Assembly: GCF_028683095.1 (NCBI RefSeq)
Contig: NZ_JAJUBC010000021.1
Location: 37,669 to 101,668 of the forward strand
From: Enterovibrio gelatinilyticus
Lineage (GTDB): Bacteria > Pseudomonadota > Gammaproteobacteria > Enterobacterales > Vibrionaceae
Length of the DNA: 64,000 bases
Direction: 5' to 3'
Part shown: positions 52,501 to 61,793 of the stretch, piece by piece
Layout of the letters: each line of letters opens with the position of its first letter
How positions within the stretch are numbered: the stretch's first letter is position 1
Notes under the pieces: model-generated
What the model was told of the DNA's origin: nothing
The model's input: only the letters and a program-made list of their open reading frames with translations
Database searches by the model: none
Position numbers and translations under genes: made by a program

Positions 52501-53872
52501 AATTCTCATCATGGCGATGTTTGGCAGTTTTATTTTATTGCTGTTCGTCGGAATTCCAGTTGCATGGGTGCTAGGTGGCGTAGGCGTCGCGTTTGCCATT
52601 ATCGGCTACTATAGCGATATCTATCTCGACACGTGGACGGGGCTCGACTTCACCACGCTGGGGCTTGTGGTTAACCGCCTCTATAAGATCATGGATAACT
52701 GGATATTGGTGGCGCTGCCCATGTTCATTTTCATGGGAAATATGCTGGATAGATCAGGTGTCGCGGATCGATTGATGCAAGCGATGCAGGCGTTGTTCGG
52801 GCGTGTTCGCGGCGGTTTGGCGATCACAGTGATGGCGATTGGTATTATCCTCGCGGCATCCACGGGGATCATTGGCGCATCCGTGGTGCTGTTGGCGACC
52901 ATGTCTTTACCTGCCATGATGAAGCAGGGCTACAACTTGCCCCTCGCATTGGGTACGGTGGCGTCAGCGGGTACGTTAGGCATTTTGTTACCGCCTTCGA
53001 TTATGCTGGTGATCATGGCCGATCAACTCGGTTTGTCCGTGGGTGATCTGTTCATGGGCGCAATGTTTCCCGGCTTAATGCTGGGCACTATCTACATAGT
53101 GTACTTACTCATCATTGGTGTGGTGAAACCAGAAGCTGCACCGTTACCTGAGAATGCAAAACGTGCAGATTGGAATGTGGTTAAAGATGTTGCGAAGGCC
53201 ATTGTGCCTACGTTCGCTCTGATCATCGCGGTGTTAGGTTCTATCTTCATGGGTATTGCCACGCCGACTGAAGCTTCAGGTGTTGGGGCGTTTGGTGCGA
53301 TGTTGCTTGCTATCTACTACAAACGTTTTTCGCTTGCCGTATTGAAAGATGTCTTACTTGATAGCTATAAAACCACAGCGTACATTTTTGCGATATTCAT
53401 TGGTGCCACGTGTTTTGCGCTGGTGCTTCGTGAGTTGGGTGGTGATGAGTTCATTGAGCAAGCATTTGAAGCGCTGCCATTTGGTCCGTATGGCATTGTG
53501 GCGTTCATACTCTTGGTCATTTTCCTTCTGGGTTTCTTTCTAGACTGGATTGAAATTACGCTTATTGTACTGCCATTGTTGGCGCCAGTGGTTCTTGGCC
53601 TTGATCTGGATATCGGTACCTATCCTGGGCTGGATAATGCAGAGTTGGTGTGGTTTGTGATGTTGGTGGCGATGGCGCTGCAAACGAGCTTTTTAACACC
53701 ACCCGTCGGGTTTGCTTTGTTCTATCTCAAAGGCGTGTGTCCTCCGGGTGTGAAGTTGATGGATATCTATAAGGGCGTTGTACCGTTTATTATCCTTCAA
53801 TTGATTGCTCTGGTTACGTTAGTGCTCTGGCCAAACTTGATCCTTTGGTTACCGTCGATTGCATATGGTTGA
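52487..53872 (+). CDS. dctM: TRAP transporter large membrane subunit DctM
   Basis: Large permease subunit of 461 aa with about 12 hydrophobic segments. Family landmarks are LVALPMFIFMGNMLDRSGVA, IGASVVLLATMSLPAMMKQG, TVASAGTLGILLPPSIMLVI and the ATPTEASGVGAFGAML motif. AAGGAGG lies before the ATG at 52487, within the end of dctQ. With DctP and DctQ it forms a sodium- or proton-driven uptake system, and the operon ends at a perfect hairpin. Confidence 0.93.
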   Translation: MEANEILIMAMFGSFILLLFVGIPVAWVLGGVGVAFAIIGYYSDIYLDTWTGLDFTTLGLVVNRLYKIMDNWILVALPMFIFMGNMLDRSGVADRLMQAMQALFGRVRGGLAITVMAIGIILAASTGIIGASVVLLATMSLPAMMKQGYNLPLALGTVASAGTLGILLPPSIMLVIMADQLGLSVGDLFMGAMFPGLMLGTIYIVYLLIIGVVKPEAAPLPENAKRADWNVVKDVAKAIVPTFALIIAVLGSIFMGIATPTEASGVGAFGAMLLAIYYKRFSLAVLKDVLLDSYKTTAYIFAIFIGATCFALVLRELGGDEFIEQAFEALPFGPYGIVAFILLVIFLLGFFLDWIEITLIVLPLLAPVVLGLDLDIGTYPGLDNAELVWFVMLVAMALQTSFLTPPVGFALFYLKGVCPPGVKLMDIYKGVVPFIILQLIALVTLVLWPNLILWLPSIAYG

Positions 53873-53952
53873 TTGCGAATAGTTGATTACGAATGCTTGA
53901 TAGGCGTAACACCAGAGTAATCGTGCAGTGCTCTAAAAAGGGATGACACAAA

Positions 53953-53981
53953 AAAGAGGCCGACATCATGTCGGCCTCTTT
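53953..53981. terminator. bidirectional terminator, dctM / Lon-like gene
   Basis: Perfect 13-bp stem AAAGAGGCCGACA-TCA-TGTCGGCCTCTTT between convergent genes, about 80 bp behind dctM. Confidence 0.8.
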
Positions 53982-54040
53982 CATATTATGTTGTCCGCCT
54001 TAGTTCACTGCCTCGAGCAAGTGAGCGCACTGATGTAGAG

Positions 54041-56413
54041 TTAGTCTTTGCTTGTCTGCCTCAGCGCTTCAAGTTGCGTGAAGGCTTCGTGGAGCACGGT
54101 TCCTTTTTTGAATGTGCCCTTAGCGCCAATTTCACCTGCTGGCATACCTGTAAACAACGCGATAGCTTCGCTTACATGATCAATAGCGTAGATATGGAAT
54201 TTCCCTTTCTCGACGGCATGAATGACGTCTTTGCGCAGCATGAGGTTATGCACGTTTGAGCGAGGAATGATCACGCCTTGTTTGGACTTCGGCCCCTTAA
54301 TGGTACAAACATCGAAGAAGCCTTCGATTTTCTCATTAACACCACCGATAGGTTGCGATTGACCAAATTGGTTCATCGACCCTGTTATCGCCAGATCTTG
54401 TCGCAATGCCACACCAGAAATTGCAGAGATAACGGCGCAGAATTCTGCCATTGAAGCACTATCCCCATCGACACCACCATAAGATTGCTCAAATGTAATG
54501 TGAGTTGTCACAGGGATCTTCGCGGTTTTTCCAAGCAAGGAAGCAAGGTAGGCCGTGAGGATCATGACGCCTTTCGAGTGAATGTTACCGCCGAGCTTCA
54601 CGCTGCGTTCAATATCTAGCACTTCGCCATCACCAAAGGAGGTGGTTGCCGTAATTCGGTTTGGTGCGCCAAAGCTAAAGTCATTGGTTGTTAGCACAGA
54701 AAGCGCATTCACCTGACCCACTTTAGTGCCTTGGGTATCGATGAGTGTCGTCCCTGTGGTAAAGCCTTCCATCACGTAATCACGCAGGCGACTCACTCGG
54801 AGATCACGACTGGCGAGGGCTTTCTCGACGTGGGACGCGCGGATCAGGTTCGACTTACCGCTACGGGCTTGGTAGTTCGACTCGCGAAGTAAATTGGCAA
54901 TATCTGACGAATGCAAAGATAGCTTGTCTTGGTCACCAGACTGACGCGAGCTGTGCTCAATGATTCGACCGATAGCACCTTGATCGCAATGTAGCAGGCT
55001 GTTGTCGTGACAGATGCTCGAAATGAACTTGGCATATTTCAGCTCACTGTCATCGTTTCGTGGCATGTCATCTTCGAAATCTGCCGTCACACGGAACAGC
55101 TCGCTGAACTCCGGATCATAGTGTTGAAGCAGGGTGTATGTTTTGTAGTCGCCGAACAGAATGATTTTGACATTTAAGGGAATAGGTTGGGGCTCTAGCG
55201 AAATCGTGCCACTGAGCGTCACTTCGCGCTCTAGCGAGCTTAAGCTGACTTTGCGGGAGCTGAGCGCACGTTTTAGGCCATCCCAAACGTAAGGGCGCTC
55301 AAGGACTTTGACGGCATCAATCAGCAACACACCACCGTTGGCGCGATGAATACTACCGGGGCGAATTAAGGAGAAGTCAGTAAATACCGTGCCTTTGTAA
55401 GTTGCGTTTTCAACGTAACCAAAAATGTTGTGGTAGGTCGGGCTGTCTTCTACGATGACTGGCGGCACATCTTCTTCTTGCGCAACCAATACGTTCACTT
55501 GGTAACGACGCGGTAGTTTTTTATCGAGAGCGGCGTAAGCGAGAGCCGCTTGTTCTTCACTTTCTTGTAGGAAGATATCCAAGTTCTCGACGATATCACT
55601 TTGCATCGCCTTTAAGTACTTCTTAACTTGAGGCAAATCTTGATACGTCTCGACAATCTTTTTAAACAGATGAGAAACGACCTCTGTTGCCACTTCTTCA
55701 TCAAGTTTTAATTGTTTTTCGGCGTACTGTTCTTCCCAGTCTGTCAGTGTGCGTACAAGCCCGCGAAGTTGAACTTCTAAGTCTTTAATGACCTGGTCGA
55801 ATAGCGCTTGTTCTTCTTCAGGTAATTCGTCGAAGGTTTCTTCTGTGTGGGGTTCTTCGCCATTTAAGGCGATAAATTGATAGTCACCTGAACCTGTAAT
55901 AGAAAGGCTGACATGCTGCGATTTTGCTGCATCACTGAGTTCTTGCAGTGCGCCTTCTTGTTGTTCGGTTAAGCCGTTTTTCAGCACGTCGGCACGCGAA
56001 TAATACATTTCATTGTCAAAAGCCATCGGCAGGGAATTACTGAGTCTTCCCATCAACTTCTCGATGTCTTTTTTGAGTTTTAAACCGCGGCCTGCAGGCA
56101 ACTGAAGTACGGTTGGCATGCGTGAATCATCAAAATTCACGACGTAGCACCAATCATAAATAGGGTGGCTGTAATCCCAGTGGCGACTCAAGTAGCGCAT
56201 AACCATAGTGCGCTTTCCAAGGCCGTTCTGGCCAACTGCGTATATGTTGTAGCCTTTCTCTTGAATCGACATCGCGAACTCAACGGCTTGACGAGCGCGG
56301 TCTTGACCGACGATTTCGTCTAAAGGCTCAAGGTGCTTAGTAGAAGAAACGTTGAGTCGATTGAGTTCTGAAGTGCGATAGAGCTTGTCACTGGATAATG
56401 GCGAGTGTGTCAT
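54041..56413 (-). CDS. Lon-like ATP-dependent protease
   Basis: AAA+ protease of 790 aa, of the LonB/YcbZ-like group rather than classical Lon. The N-terminal ATPase part has a Walker A (VGQNGLGKRT, about residue 60) and, after a long helical insertion (about 190-310), a Walker B-like VLLIDAVKVL. The C-terminal peptidase domain has the catalytic dyad: Ser in GVDGDSASMAEF (about 650) and Lys in GGVNEKIEGFFDV (about 693). It would degrade selected proteins in the cytoplasm. The ribosome-binding site AAGGAG lies inside a strong hairpin directly before the ATG, so translation may be controlled by RNA structure. Confidence 0.9.
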   Translation of the reverse strand: MTHSPLSSDKLYRTSELNRLNVSSTKHLEPLDEIVGQDRARQAVEFAMSIQEKGYNIYAVGQNGLGKRTMVMRYLSRHWDYSHPIYDWCYVVNFDDSRMPTVLQLPAGRGLKLKKDIEKLMGRLSNSLPMAFDNEMYYSRADVLKNGLTEQQEGALQELSDAAKSQHVSLSITGSGDYQFIALNGEEPHTEETFDELPEEEQALFDQVIKDLEVQLRGLVRTLTDWEEQYAEKQLKLDEEVATEVVSHLFKKIVETYQDLPQVKKYLKAMQSDIVENLDIFLQESEEQAALAYAALDKKLPRRYQVNVLVAQEEDVPPVIVEDSPTYHNIFGYVENATYKGTVFTDFSLIRPGSIHRANGGVLLIDAVKVLERPYVWDGLKRALSSRKVSLSSLEREVTLSGTISLEPQPIPLNVKIILFGDYKTYTLLQHYDPEFSELFRVTADFEDDMPRNDDSELKYAKFISSICHDNSLLHCDQGAIGRIIEHSSRQSGDQDKLSLHSSDIANLLRESNYQARSGKSNLIRASHVEKALASRDLRVSRLRDYVMEGFTTGTTLIDTQGTKVGQVNALSVLTTNDFSFGAPNRITATTSFGDGEVLDIERSVKLGGNIHSKGVMILTAYLASLLGKTAKIPVTTHITFEQSYGGVDGDSASMAEFCAVISAISGVALRQDLAITGSMNQFGQSQPIGGVNEKIEGFFDVCTIKGPKSKQGVIIPRSNVHNLMLRKDVIHAVEKGKFHIYAIDHVSEAIALFTGMPAGEIGAKGTFKKGTVLHEAFTQLEALRQTSKD

Positions 56414-56460
56414 AGCGCTCTCCTTACACTGATTTCCTTGTATAGAGTCAGTGTAGCGCT
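56414..56460 (-). promoter_or_regulatory. hairpin enclosing the ribosome-binding site of the Lon-like gene
   Basis: Read on the minus strand, AGCGCTACACTGA is followed by a 15-base loop, then TCAGTGT, the ribosome-binding site AAGGAG, AGCGCT and the ATG. The first 13 bases pair with TCAGTGT and AGCGCT, so AAGGAG is a six-base bulge between a 7-bp and a 6-bp stem. The arrangement could be an RNA thermometer or other translational switch. It could instead be a DNA operator if transcription starts inside it (TATACA lies in the loop). Confidence 0.55.
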
Positions 56461-56515
56461 CTTAACTTACTGATTTTGAGATAAAGCCGTGAGGAGTTGT
56501 TGGCAATGTGGGCTG

Positions 56516-56553
56516 GCGCACTATATTCACCTGACAAAGGTGAACAAGTGCGC
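56516..56553. other. nested dyad between hbd and the Lon-like gene
   Basis: GCGCACT/AGTGCGC encloses TTCACCT/AGGTGAA with a 5-base loop, separated by small internal loops. No T run follows on the minus strand, so it is not a clear terminator for the dehydrogenase gene. Confidence 0.45.
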
Positions 56554-56580
56554 AAAAAGTGTTCGTTGAGCAGCTTAATA

Positions 56581-57348
56581 CTAGTGCGCGGTCCAACCGC
56601 CATCAATGGCAATCGCTTGTGCCGTGATGTTTTTGGCGCTGGGGGAGCTGAGAAAAAGGGCGGTATCAGCCAATTCACTAAGGGCAATGAATGCCTTCTT
56701 AGGCATAGGTTTCAGCATGATTGTGTTGATGACTTCTTCTTCGCTGATTTGATGATTCTGCGCCTGCGAAATGATTTGGTTTTCTACTAGCGGTGTTTTG
56801 ACGTAAGAAGGGCAGAGTGTGTTAATGGTGACATCATGCTCTGCGCTTTCGAGTGCGATGGTCTTGGAAAACCCTAACAACCCGTGTTTTGCTGCGACAT
56901 AGGCTGATTTATAGGGGGAGGCGACCAAGCTATGTATTGACCCAACATTGATGATGCGGCCGAAGTTTTGTTGATACATCTGAGGCAAGAAGGCTTTGGT
57001 CAGCATGGCGGGTCCTGTGAGCAAAATGTCGATAATGAGTCGCCATTTATCTTCAGGGAATGATTCAAGTGCGGAGACAAATTGAATGCCAGCATTATTG
57101 ATGAGTATATCCACTGGCGCATCTACACGATCCGGTGCGCTCGCGATTTGCGCTGAATCTGTCACGTCGAGTTTGATGCCTTTTACCGTAACATCATACG
57201 CCGAGGTGAGCTGTTCAACGGCGGCGTTTAGTGCGTTTGCGTTGATGTCAGATAACGTGACGCGATAGCCTGCTTGTGCAAAACCTTGCGCCATGCCCAA
57301 ACCAATGCCACTTGCTCCACCCGTGATCAATACATGTTTTGCCGTCAT
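56581..57348 (-). CDS. 3-hydroxybutyrate dehydrogenase
   Basis: Classical SDR of 255 aa that interconverts D-3-hydroxybutyrate and acetoacetate with NAD. The motifs are LITGGASGIGLGMAQGFA, ILINNAGIQFVSALESFP, the active-site SAYVAAKHGLLGFSK with intact Tyr and Lys, and NTLCPSYVKTPLVENQI, which is characteristic of this enzyme. It could use the acetoacetate released by CdhC in carnitine breakdown, although it is 18 kb from that cluster. Behind it on the same strand lies the Lon-like gene. Confidence 0.9.
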   Translation of the reverse strand: MTAKHVLITGGASGIGLGMAQGFAQAGYRVTLSDINANALNAAVEQLTSAYDVTVKGIKLDVTDSAQIASAPDRVDAPVDILINNAGIQFVSALESFPEDKWRLIIDILLTGPAMLTKAFLPQMYQQNFGRIINVGSIHSLVASPYKSAYVAAKHGLLGFSKTIALESAEHDVTINTLCPSYVKTPLVENQIISQAQNHQISEEEVINTIMLKPMPKKAFIALSELADTALFLSSPSAKNITAQAIAIDGGWTAH

Positions 57349-57380
57349 CCGTGCTCTCCGTTGCTATTCATGTTTGTATC

Positions 57381-57428
57381 TATACTCAAGCAACCTGAAG
57401 TCCTGTAACTTCAAGTGGCTTGGATATA
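57381..57428. repeat. Vibrio-type intergenic palindrome, copy 2
   Basis: TATACTCAAGCAACCTGAAGT and its near-complement (57408-57428) form 21-base arms with 17 matches and a 6-base spacer. It belongs to the same family as the copy at 27783 and lies between the 3-hydroxybutyrate dehydrogenase start and the DUF808 gene end. Confidence 0.65.
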
Positions 57429-57487
57429 AATTATGCAGCTTTTTGGAGAGCGTCAATCCGCAGTATTACGCAGTCATGGAACTAATT

Positions 57488-58426
57488 TTAAGATTTGCTG
57501 GGTTTAAGTTTACTTAGCAAGGTAACAATGCCGACAACGACGATGCCAGCGATAAGGCCAATAATGCCATTGAGCAGGGTGGGGAGTATGGCGGAGATAA
57601 TAGCGCCGACTGAAGGTATCAAGGCGGTTTCCTGTGCAGCATCTCCAATCCATTCTGACAATACGTGCACCCCATGAGTAAGGATTCCGCCCCCAACTAA
57701 GAACATGGCAAGCGTTCCGACGATCGACAGACCTTTCATGAGAATTGGAGCAAAGGCCAGTAAGCCACGCCCAATAGCTTGAGTGATAGCCATGCGCTTT
57801 TGACTGAGGTACAGCCCTGCATCATCAATTTTGACAATAACCGCGACCAATCCGTAAACGCCGATTGTCATGACAAAGGCAATACCAAAAAGCGTGATCA
57901 CTTGGGTGAGAAATGTACTCTCTGAGACGACACCTAACGTGATGACAATGATTTCCGCGGACAAGATAAAATCTGTGCGAATTGCCCCTTTGATTTTCTG
58001 AGTCTCATATTCTGCGGCGTTTAATGTGGTCGTATTGAAATCTTCCTCGTCATTTTGATGGGATGCCGCGGTATCATGTGAGTCTTTCTTGTGAAAGAAG
58101 GTGTGAATGATCTTTTCTGCGCCTTCGAAGCAGAGGAATAGCCCTCCTAACATGAGTAGCGGGGTGATGAGCCATGGTGCAATCGCGCTAATCGCCAGTG
58201 CAGCTGGGACGATTATCAGCTTGTTGAGAAAAGAGCCCTTCGCGACGGCCCACACCACGGGGAGTTCGCGGTCCGCTTTTACACCTGACACTTGCTCCGC
58301 GTTCAATGCAAGATCATCCCCTAACACGCCGGCAGTTTTTTTCGCCGCGACTTTACTCATCAGGGAGACATCGTCGAGGATCGTCGCAATGTCATCGAGT
58401 AGGGTAAGCAAACTAGCTCCAGCCAT
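57488..58426 (-). CDS. DUF808 family membrane protein (YedI-like)
   Basis: Inner-membrane protein of 312 aa of unknown function. The N-terminus ([20 protein letters not shown], then [20 protein letters not shown]) is highly characteristic of this family. Several hydrophobic helices follow (for example [20 protein letters not shown]). It points left, has no obvious operon partner, and is followed by the second palindrome. No function is proposed. Confidence 0.88.
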   Translation of the reverse strand: MAGASLLTLLDDIATILDDVSLMSKVAAKKTAGVLGDDLALNAEQVSGVKADRELPVVWAVAKGSFLNKLIIVPAALAISAIAPWLITPLLMLGGLFLCFEGAEKIIHTFFHKKDSHDTAASHQNDEEDFNTTTLNAAEYETQKIKGAIRTDFILSAEIIVITLGVVSESTFLTQVITLFGIAFVMTIGVYGLVAVIVKIDDAGLYLSQKRMAITQAIGRGLLAFAPILMKGLSIVGTLAMFLVGGGILTHGVHVLSEWIGDAAQETALIPSVGAIISAILPTLLNGIIGLIAGIVVVGIVTLLSKLKPSKS

Positions 58427-58450
58427 GATGTTTCCTCATCAGATATAGAA

Positions 58451-58470
58451 AGAGGCGGAAATCCGCCCCT
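58451..58470 (-). terminator. terminator of ltaE
   Basis: GGCGGA/TCCGCC hairpin, extended by AG/CT pairing, located leftward of the ltaE stop codon and followed on the minus strand by CTCTTTCTAT. Moderate strength. Confidence 0.45.
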
Positions 58471-58536
58471 GTTTAATCGCTGTTCATTGTTTGTCTCATC
58501 GACACATTGACACCAATTGACTGTGTTTAATCGAGA

Positions 58537-59547
58537 TTATAGCTGCTTTTCAATGGCTGAAAGCAGCTGGTCAATATCGGCTTTGGTGACATCTTTGTGC
58601 GTGACAAAACGCATTGATTTGTATCCAGGTGATACAAGAATACCTTGCTCTTTCAGTGCACTGGCAATGGCATGAATATCGATGTGTGGCGCCACGTCAG
58701 CATAGACAATGTTTGTTTGCACTGGGTAAATGAAGGTATTGAACCCCTGAATCGCACCCAAACTTTCGGATAGATAACGGGCGTTGTCATGATCATCTTT
58801 GAGACGTTCTACATTTTCAGTCAGCGCGATCATGCCTGCTGCGGCAAGAATACCCGCTTGGCGCATGCCGCCACCGACCATTTTGCGAAGACGACGTGCT
58901 CGTTGAATGTAGTCAGCATCACCAAGTAACAATGAACCAATAGGTGCGCCCAATCCTTTAGACAAGCAAATGGTCATCGAGTCGAAATGTTGACTGATCT
59001 CTTTGATATCAACGTTTAGCGCGACAGAAGCGTTATACACGCGTGCGCCATCCAAATGCAGTTTAAGTTGGTGTTTATTGGCAAATTCACGTGCTTGCGC
59101 TAAATAGCTCAAAGGCAACACTTTACCGCCGATGGTGTTTTCAAGGCTAAGCAACTTGGTTCGCGCAAAGTGAACGTCGTCAGGCTTGACGGCTGCAGCC
59201 AGTTTTTCAAAGCAAAGTGTGCCATCTTTATTGTTTTCGATAGGTTGTGGCTGGACTGAACCAAGCACAGCAGCTCCACCTGCCTCATATTTGTAATTGT
59301 GCGCTTGTTGGCCGCACAGATACTCGTCACCACGATCACAGTGTGCGAGAATACCTAAAAGGTTGGCTTGTGTGCCTGACGAAGTGAAAACCGCAGCTTC
59401 AAAACCATGTCTTTCTGCTGCCCATCGCTCAAGTTCGTTGACTGTCGGGTCATCCCCATAAACGTCGTCGCCTACCGGCGCATTCGCCATGGCTTCACGC
59501 ATTTTTGCATCGGGTTGAGTTACTGTATCTGAGCGAAAATCAATCAT
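58537..59547 (-). CDS. ltaE: low-specificity L-threonine aldolase
   Basis: PLP enzyme of 336 aa that splits L-threonine and L-allo-threonine to glycine and acetaldehyde. The N-terminus (MIDFRSDTVTQPDAKMREAM, then GDDVYGDDPTVNELE) is diagnostic. The PLP lysine lies in TICLSKGLGAPIGSLLLG (near residue 197), and LHLDGARVYNA carries the PLP-binding Asp. The length matches E. coli LtaE. The gene is monocistronic, divergent from the TSUP permease gene. Confidence 0.93.
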   Translation of the reverse strand: MIDFRSDTVTQPDAKMREAMANAPVGDDVYGDDPTVNELERWAAERHGFEAAVFTSSGTQANLLGILAHCDRGDEYLCGQQAHNYKYEAGGAAVLGSVQPQPIENNKDGTLCFEKLAAAVKPDDVHFARTKLLSLENTIGGKVLPLSYLAQAREFANKHQLKLHLDGARVYNASVALNVDIKEISQHFDSMTICLSKGLGAPIGSLLLGDADYIQRARRLRKMVGGGMRQAGILAAAGMIALTENVERLKDDHDNARYLSESLGAIQGFNTFIYPVQTNIVYADVAPHIDIHAIASALKEQGILVSPGYKSMRFVTHKDVTKADIDQLLSAIEKQL

Positions 59548-59706
59548 TCTGAGCTATCCTGATTACAACGGTGATCGAGGTGTAAGATTACTCCCGATTC
59601 CGAGAAAAGTAATTATAAAACATCATGAATTTCGCCAACGTCCATATGTTGAGTCATTCAATATTTGATGCATTAGTGTGCAGATAAGACCAACAGAGGA
59701 ACGGCA

Positions 59707-60438
59707 ATGGAAATGTCATGGCTATTTATTTCACTCGCATGTTTGGTGACAGGCTTTTCCAAGTTTTCCATTGGTGGACTTGGCCTCATTATCCTTCCTT
59801 TGATGATGCTTGCATTTCCCGGCCCTGAAGCTTTAGGGGTTATCGTCCCGCTTTATTTGCTGACTGATTTAGTCGCTGTCATGACTTATCGAAAAAATGT
59901 TAATTGGGGCGTGTTGGCGAAACTCGTTCCATTCGGTGCGCTTGGCGTATTGGTGGGGACGATGGTGCTCGGTAGCATTGATCCGAGTACCTTTATGACC
60001 ATGTTAGGCGTGTTGATCTTCGCGTTGCTAGGATTGTCTCTTTGGCTTGATTACCACCCTTTGCCCGTGTTCTCGCACCGCTATTCCGCTGGTTTTGCTG
60101 GCGCCTTGTGCGGGTTTGTTGGCGTGTTGGCTAATGCCGCAGGGCCACTGATGGGGCTGTTTCTGCTTGAGCAGAAAATGGAAAAGCATGCGTACGTGGC
60201 GACTCGCGTCTGGGCGTTTCTTACCCTAAATATCCTGAAGTTGGTTGGGTTAGTTAGCTTAGGCTTGGTGAACATGGAAACGCTACAAGCGAGTGCCGTT
60301 GGGCTGCCAGCCTTGTTCGTGGGCATGTTTATCGGTTTTAAGGTTTTTGCGAAAATTTCGGCGGATCAACTGAAATTGATTGTTCGAGGTGCGATTTCTC
60401 TCAGTGCTGCTCACTTACTTTTCTTTAAATCGAGCTAG
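59707..60438 (+). CDS. TSUP-family permease (TauE/SafE-like)
   Basis: Integral membrane protein of 243 aa with about eight hydrophobic segments. It matches the TauE/SafE family (FSIGGLGLIILPLMMLAFPG in the first half and FAGALCGFVGVLANAAGPLM in the second, the usual duplicated motif). Members export or import sulfite, sulfoacetate and related organosulfur anions; the substrate here is unknown. GAGGAA lies 6 bases before the ATG. It is followed by a strong terminator. Confidence 0.85.
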   Translation: MEMSWLFISLACLVTGFSKFSIGGLGLIILPLMMLAFPGPEALGVIVPLYLLTDLVAVMTYRKNVNWGVLAKLVPFGALGVLVGTMVLGSIDPSTFMTMLGVLIFALLGLSLWLDYHPLPVFSHRYSAGFAGALCGFVGVLANAAGPLMGLFLLEQKMEKHAYVATRVWAFLTLNILKLVGLVSLGLVNMETLQASAVGLPALFVGMFIGFKVFAKISADQLKLIVRGAISLSAAHLLFFKSS

Positions 60439-60488
60439 ATGTTGTGAGCAACGGGGTAGCAGTAATAAAGGGCTGCCCCTACCAACAG

Positions 60489-60517
60489 AAACCGCAGCCT
60501 AAGCTGCGGTTTTTTTT
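60489..60517 (+). terminator. terminator of the TSUP gene
   Basis: AAACCGCAGC-CTAA-GCTGCGGTTT followed by more T (T8 in all). Confidence 0.85.
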
Positions 60518-60550
60518 GAACTAAGTGGCATCGTTGAAATATGGAGCCTG

Positions 60551-61594
60551 TTAGCTTTTCAGCAGTTGCCAGTAACGGTTGTAAATTCCTACCGCACTGC
60601 CAATATCGTTAGTGAACTCACCTTTTTCAACATCAATGTCCGAAGGGAAGATGACATTGTTTTCAGTGTATTCAGCAGACAGTTTCTCTTTGGCGCGTTT
60701 GCTTGGTGCAGGGTAGCCAAGCTCTTCAACCATTGCCGCCTGATTTTCAGGTCGGTATAGGAAATCAATAAACTGATGGGCAAGGTCTACTTTTTCTGCA
60801 CCTTTTGGAATAATGAAGTTATCCATCCAAAGAATTGAACCCTCGTCAGGATAAATGAACTTAATGTTATCCATTTCAGCCTGTGCCAAGTAGGCATTGC
60901 CATTCCACTGCTGACCTATTCCTACTTCACCTGTTACAAACGGTACGTGAGGCGCATCTGAGTTATAGACCACTACATTCGGGCGCAGTGTTTTTAGCAG
61001 TTCATAGGCTTCTTTGATTTCAGCTTCGTTCTTGGTGTTGATGCTGTAACCCTTAGATTTTAGCGCCATCCCAAATACGTCACGCACGTCATCAAGCAGC
61101 ATCAGTTGCCCTGCGAATTCGGGTTTCCACAAATCCGCCCACTTGGTGACAGCGCTACCGTCGACGATATCGCCGTTATAGCTAATGCCTGTCACGCCCC
61201 AGATATATGGCAGTGAGTAGTCGTTGTTTTTATCAAAGGGTTGCGCCAGCAAACCGGGGATAATGTCTTTAACATGCGGGATTTTCGATTTGTCGATTTT
61301 AGCCAGCATGCCTTCGTTGCTCATTCTTTCGATAAAGTACGTTGACGCGAATGCGAGGTCGTAACCTTTACCGTCAAGCAACTTTAGCTTGGTATACATG
61401 GATTCATTGTTTTCAAACGTCGAGTAGTTAACCGTCACACCGTATTCTTTTTCGAATGCGTTGATGACGTTCATGGGCATATATTCTGCCCAGTTGTAAA
61501 TGTTAAGTACTTCGTTGTTTGCTGAAACGCCGAAAGACAAAGTTGCGGTAAGTGCGATGCTCGCCGCGGTCACCCCTTTAAGATGTTGGTTCAT
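60551..61594 (-). CDS. potD: PotD-like polyamine-binding periplasmic protein
   Basis: Solute-binding protein of 347 aa of the spermidine/putrescine type. A signal peptide (LKGVTAASIALTATLSFGVSA) is followed by the PotD start VLNIYNWAEYMPMNVINAFE. Polyamine-site residues are suggested by YDLAFASTYFIERM, IWGVTGISYNGD and WMDNFIIPKGA. The ATG at 61594 gives a proper signal peptide; the frame is open 75 bases upstream. No potABC genes are adjacent. In vibrios some PotD-like proteins (NspS) act as norspermidine sensors instead of uptake proteins, so that role is possible too. It is divergent from puuB. Confidence 0.85.
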   Translation of the reverse strand: MNQHLKGVTAASIALTATLSFGVSANNEVLNIYNWAEYMPMNVINAFEKEYGVTVNYSTFENNESMYTKLKLLDGKGYDLAFASTYFIERMSNEGMLAKIDKSKIPHVKDIIPGLLAQPFDKNNDYSLPYIWGVTGISYNGDIVDGSAVTKWADLWKPEFAGQLMLLDDVRDVFGMALKSKGYSINTKNEAEIKEAYELLKTLRPNVVVYNSDAPHVPFVTGEVGIGQQWNGNAYLAQAEMDNIKFIYPDEGSILWMDNFIIPKGAEKVDLAHQFIDFLYRPENQAAMVEELGYPAPSKRAKEKLSAEYTENNVIFPSDIDVEKGEFTNDIGSAVGIYNRYWQLLKS

Positions 61595-61746
61595 TACGTT
61601 AGTCCTAAGATGGCTATACCAAGCCGGAATTTGAACGCGCATCATCAAAACAATTGTATAAATAGTCAACCAAATTCAGAGTGATTGAGTAACAATTTGT
61701 TTGTTAGTGCAACAGCGGATTCCGCTTGCCAGATTGGGGGGTTGGT

Positions 61747-61758
61747 GCGAATATTCGC
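61747..61758. promoter_or_regulatory. palindrome between potD and puuB
   Basis: GCGAATATTCGC is a perfect 12-bp palindrome 36 bp before the puuB start, in the divergent potD/puuB region. It could be an operator for a polyamine-responsive regulator; no known PuuR site was recognised. Confidence 0.3.
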
Positions 61759-61793
61759 CATCTTTTTACGCATAGGCAGGATTAAGTCGCAAA

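Noticed and set aside
61595..61793. Search for a known PuuR site between potD and puuB
   Set aside because: Only a 12-bp palindrome was seen; it does not resemble the PuuR consensus.
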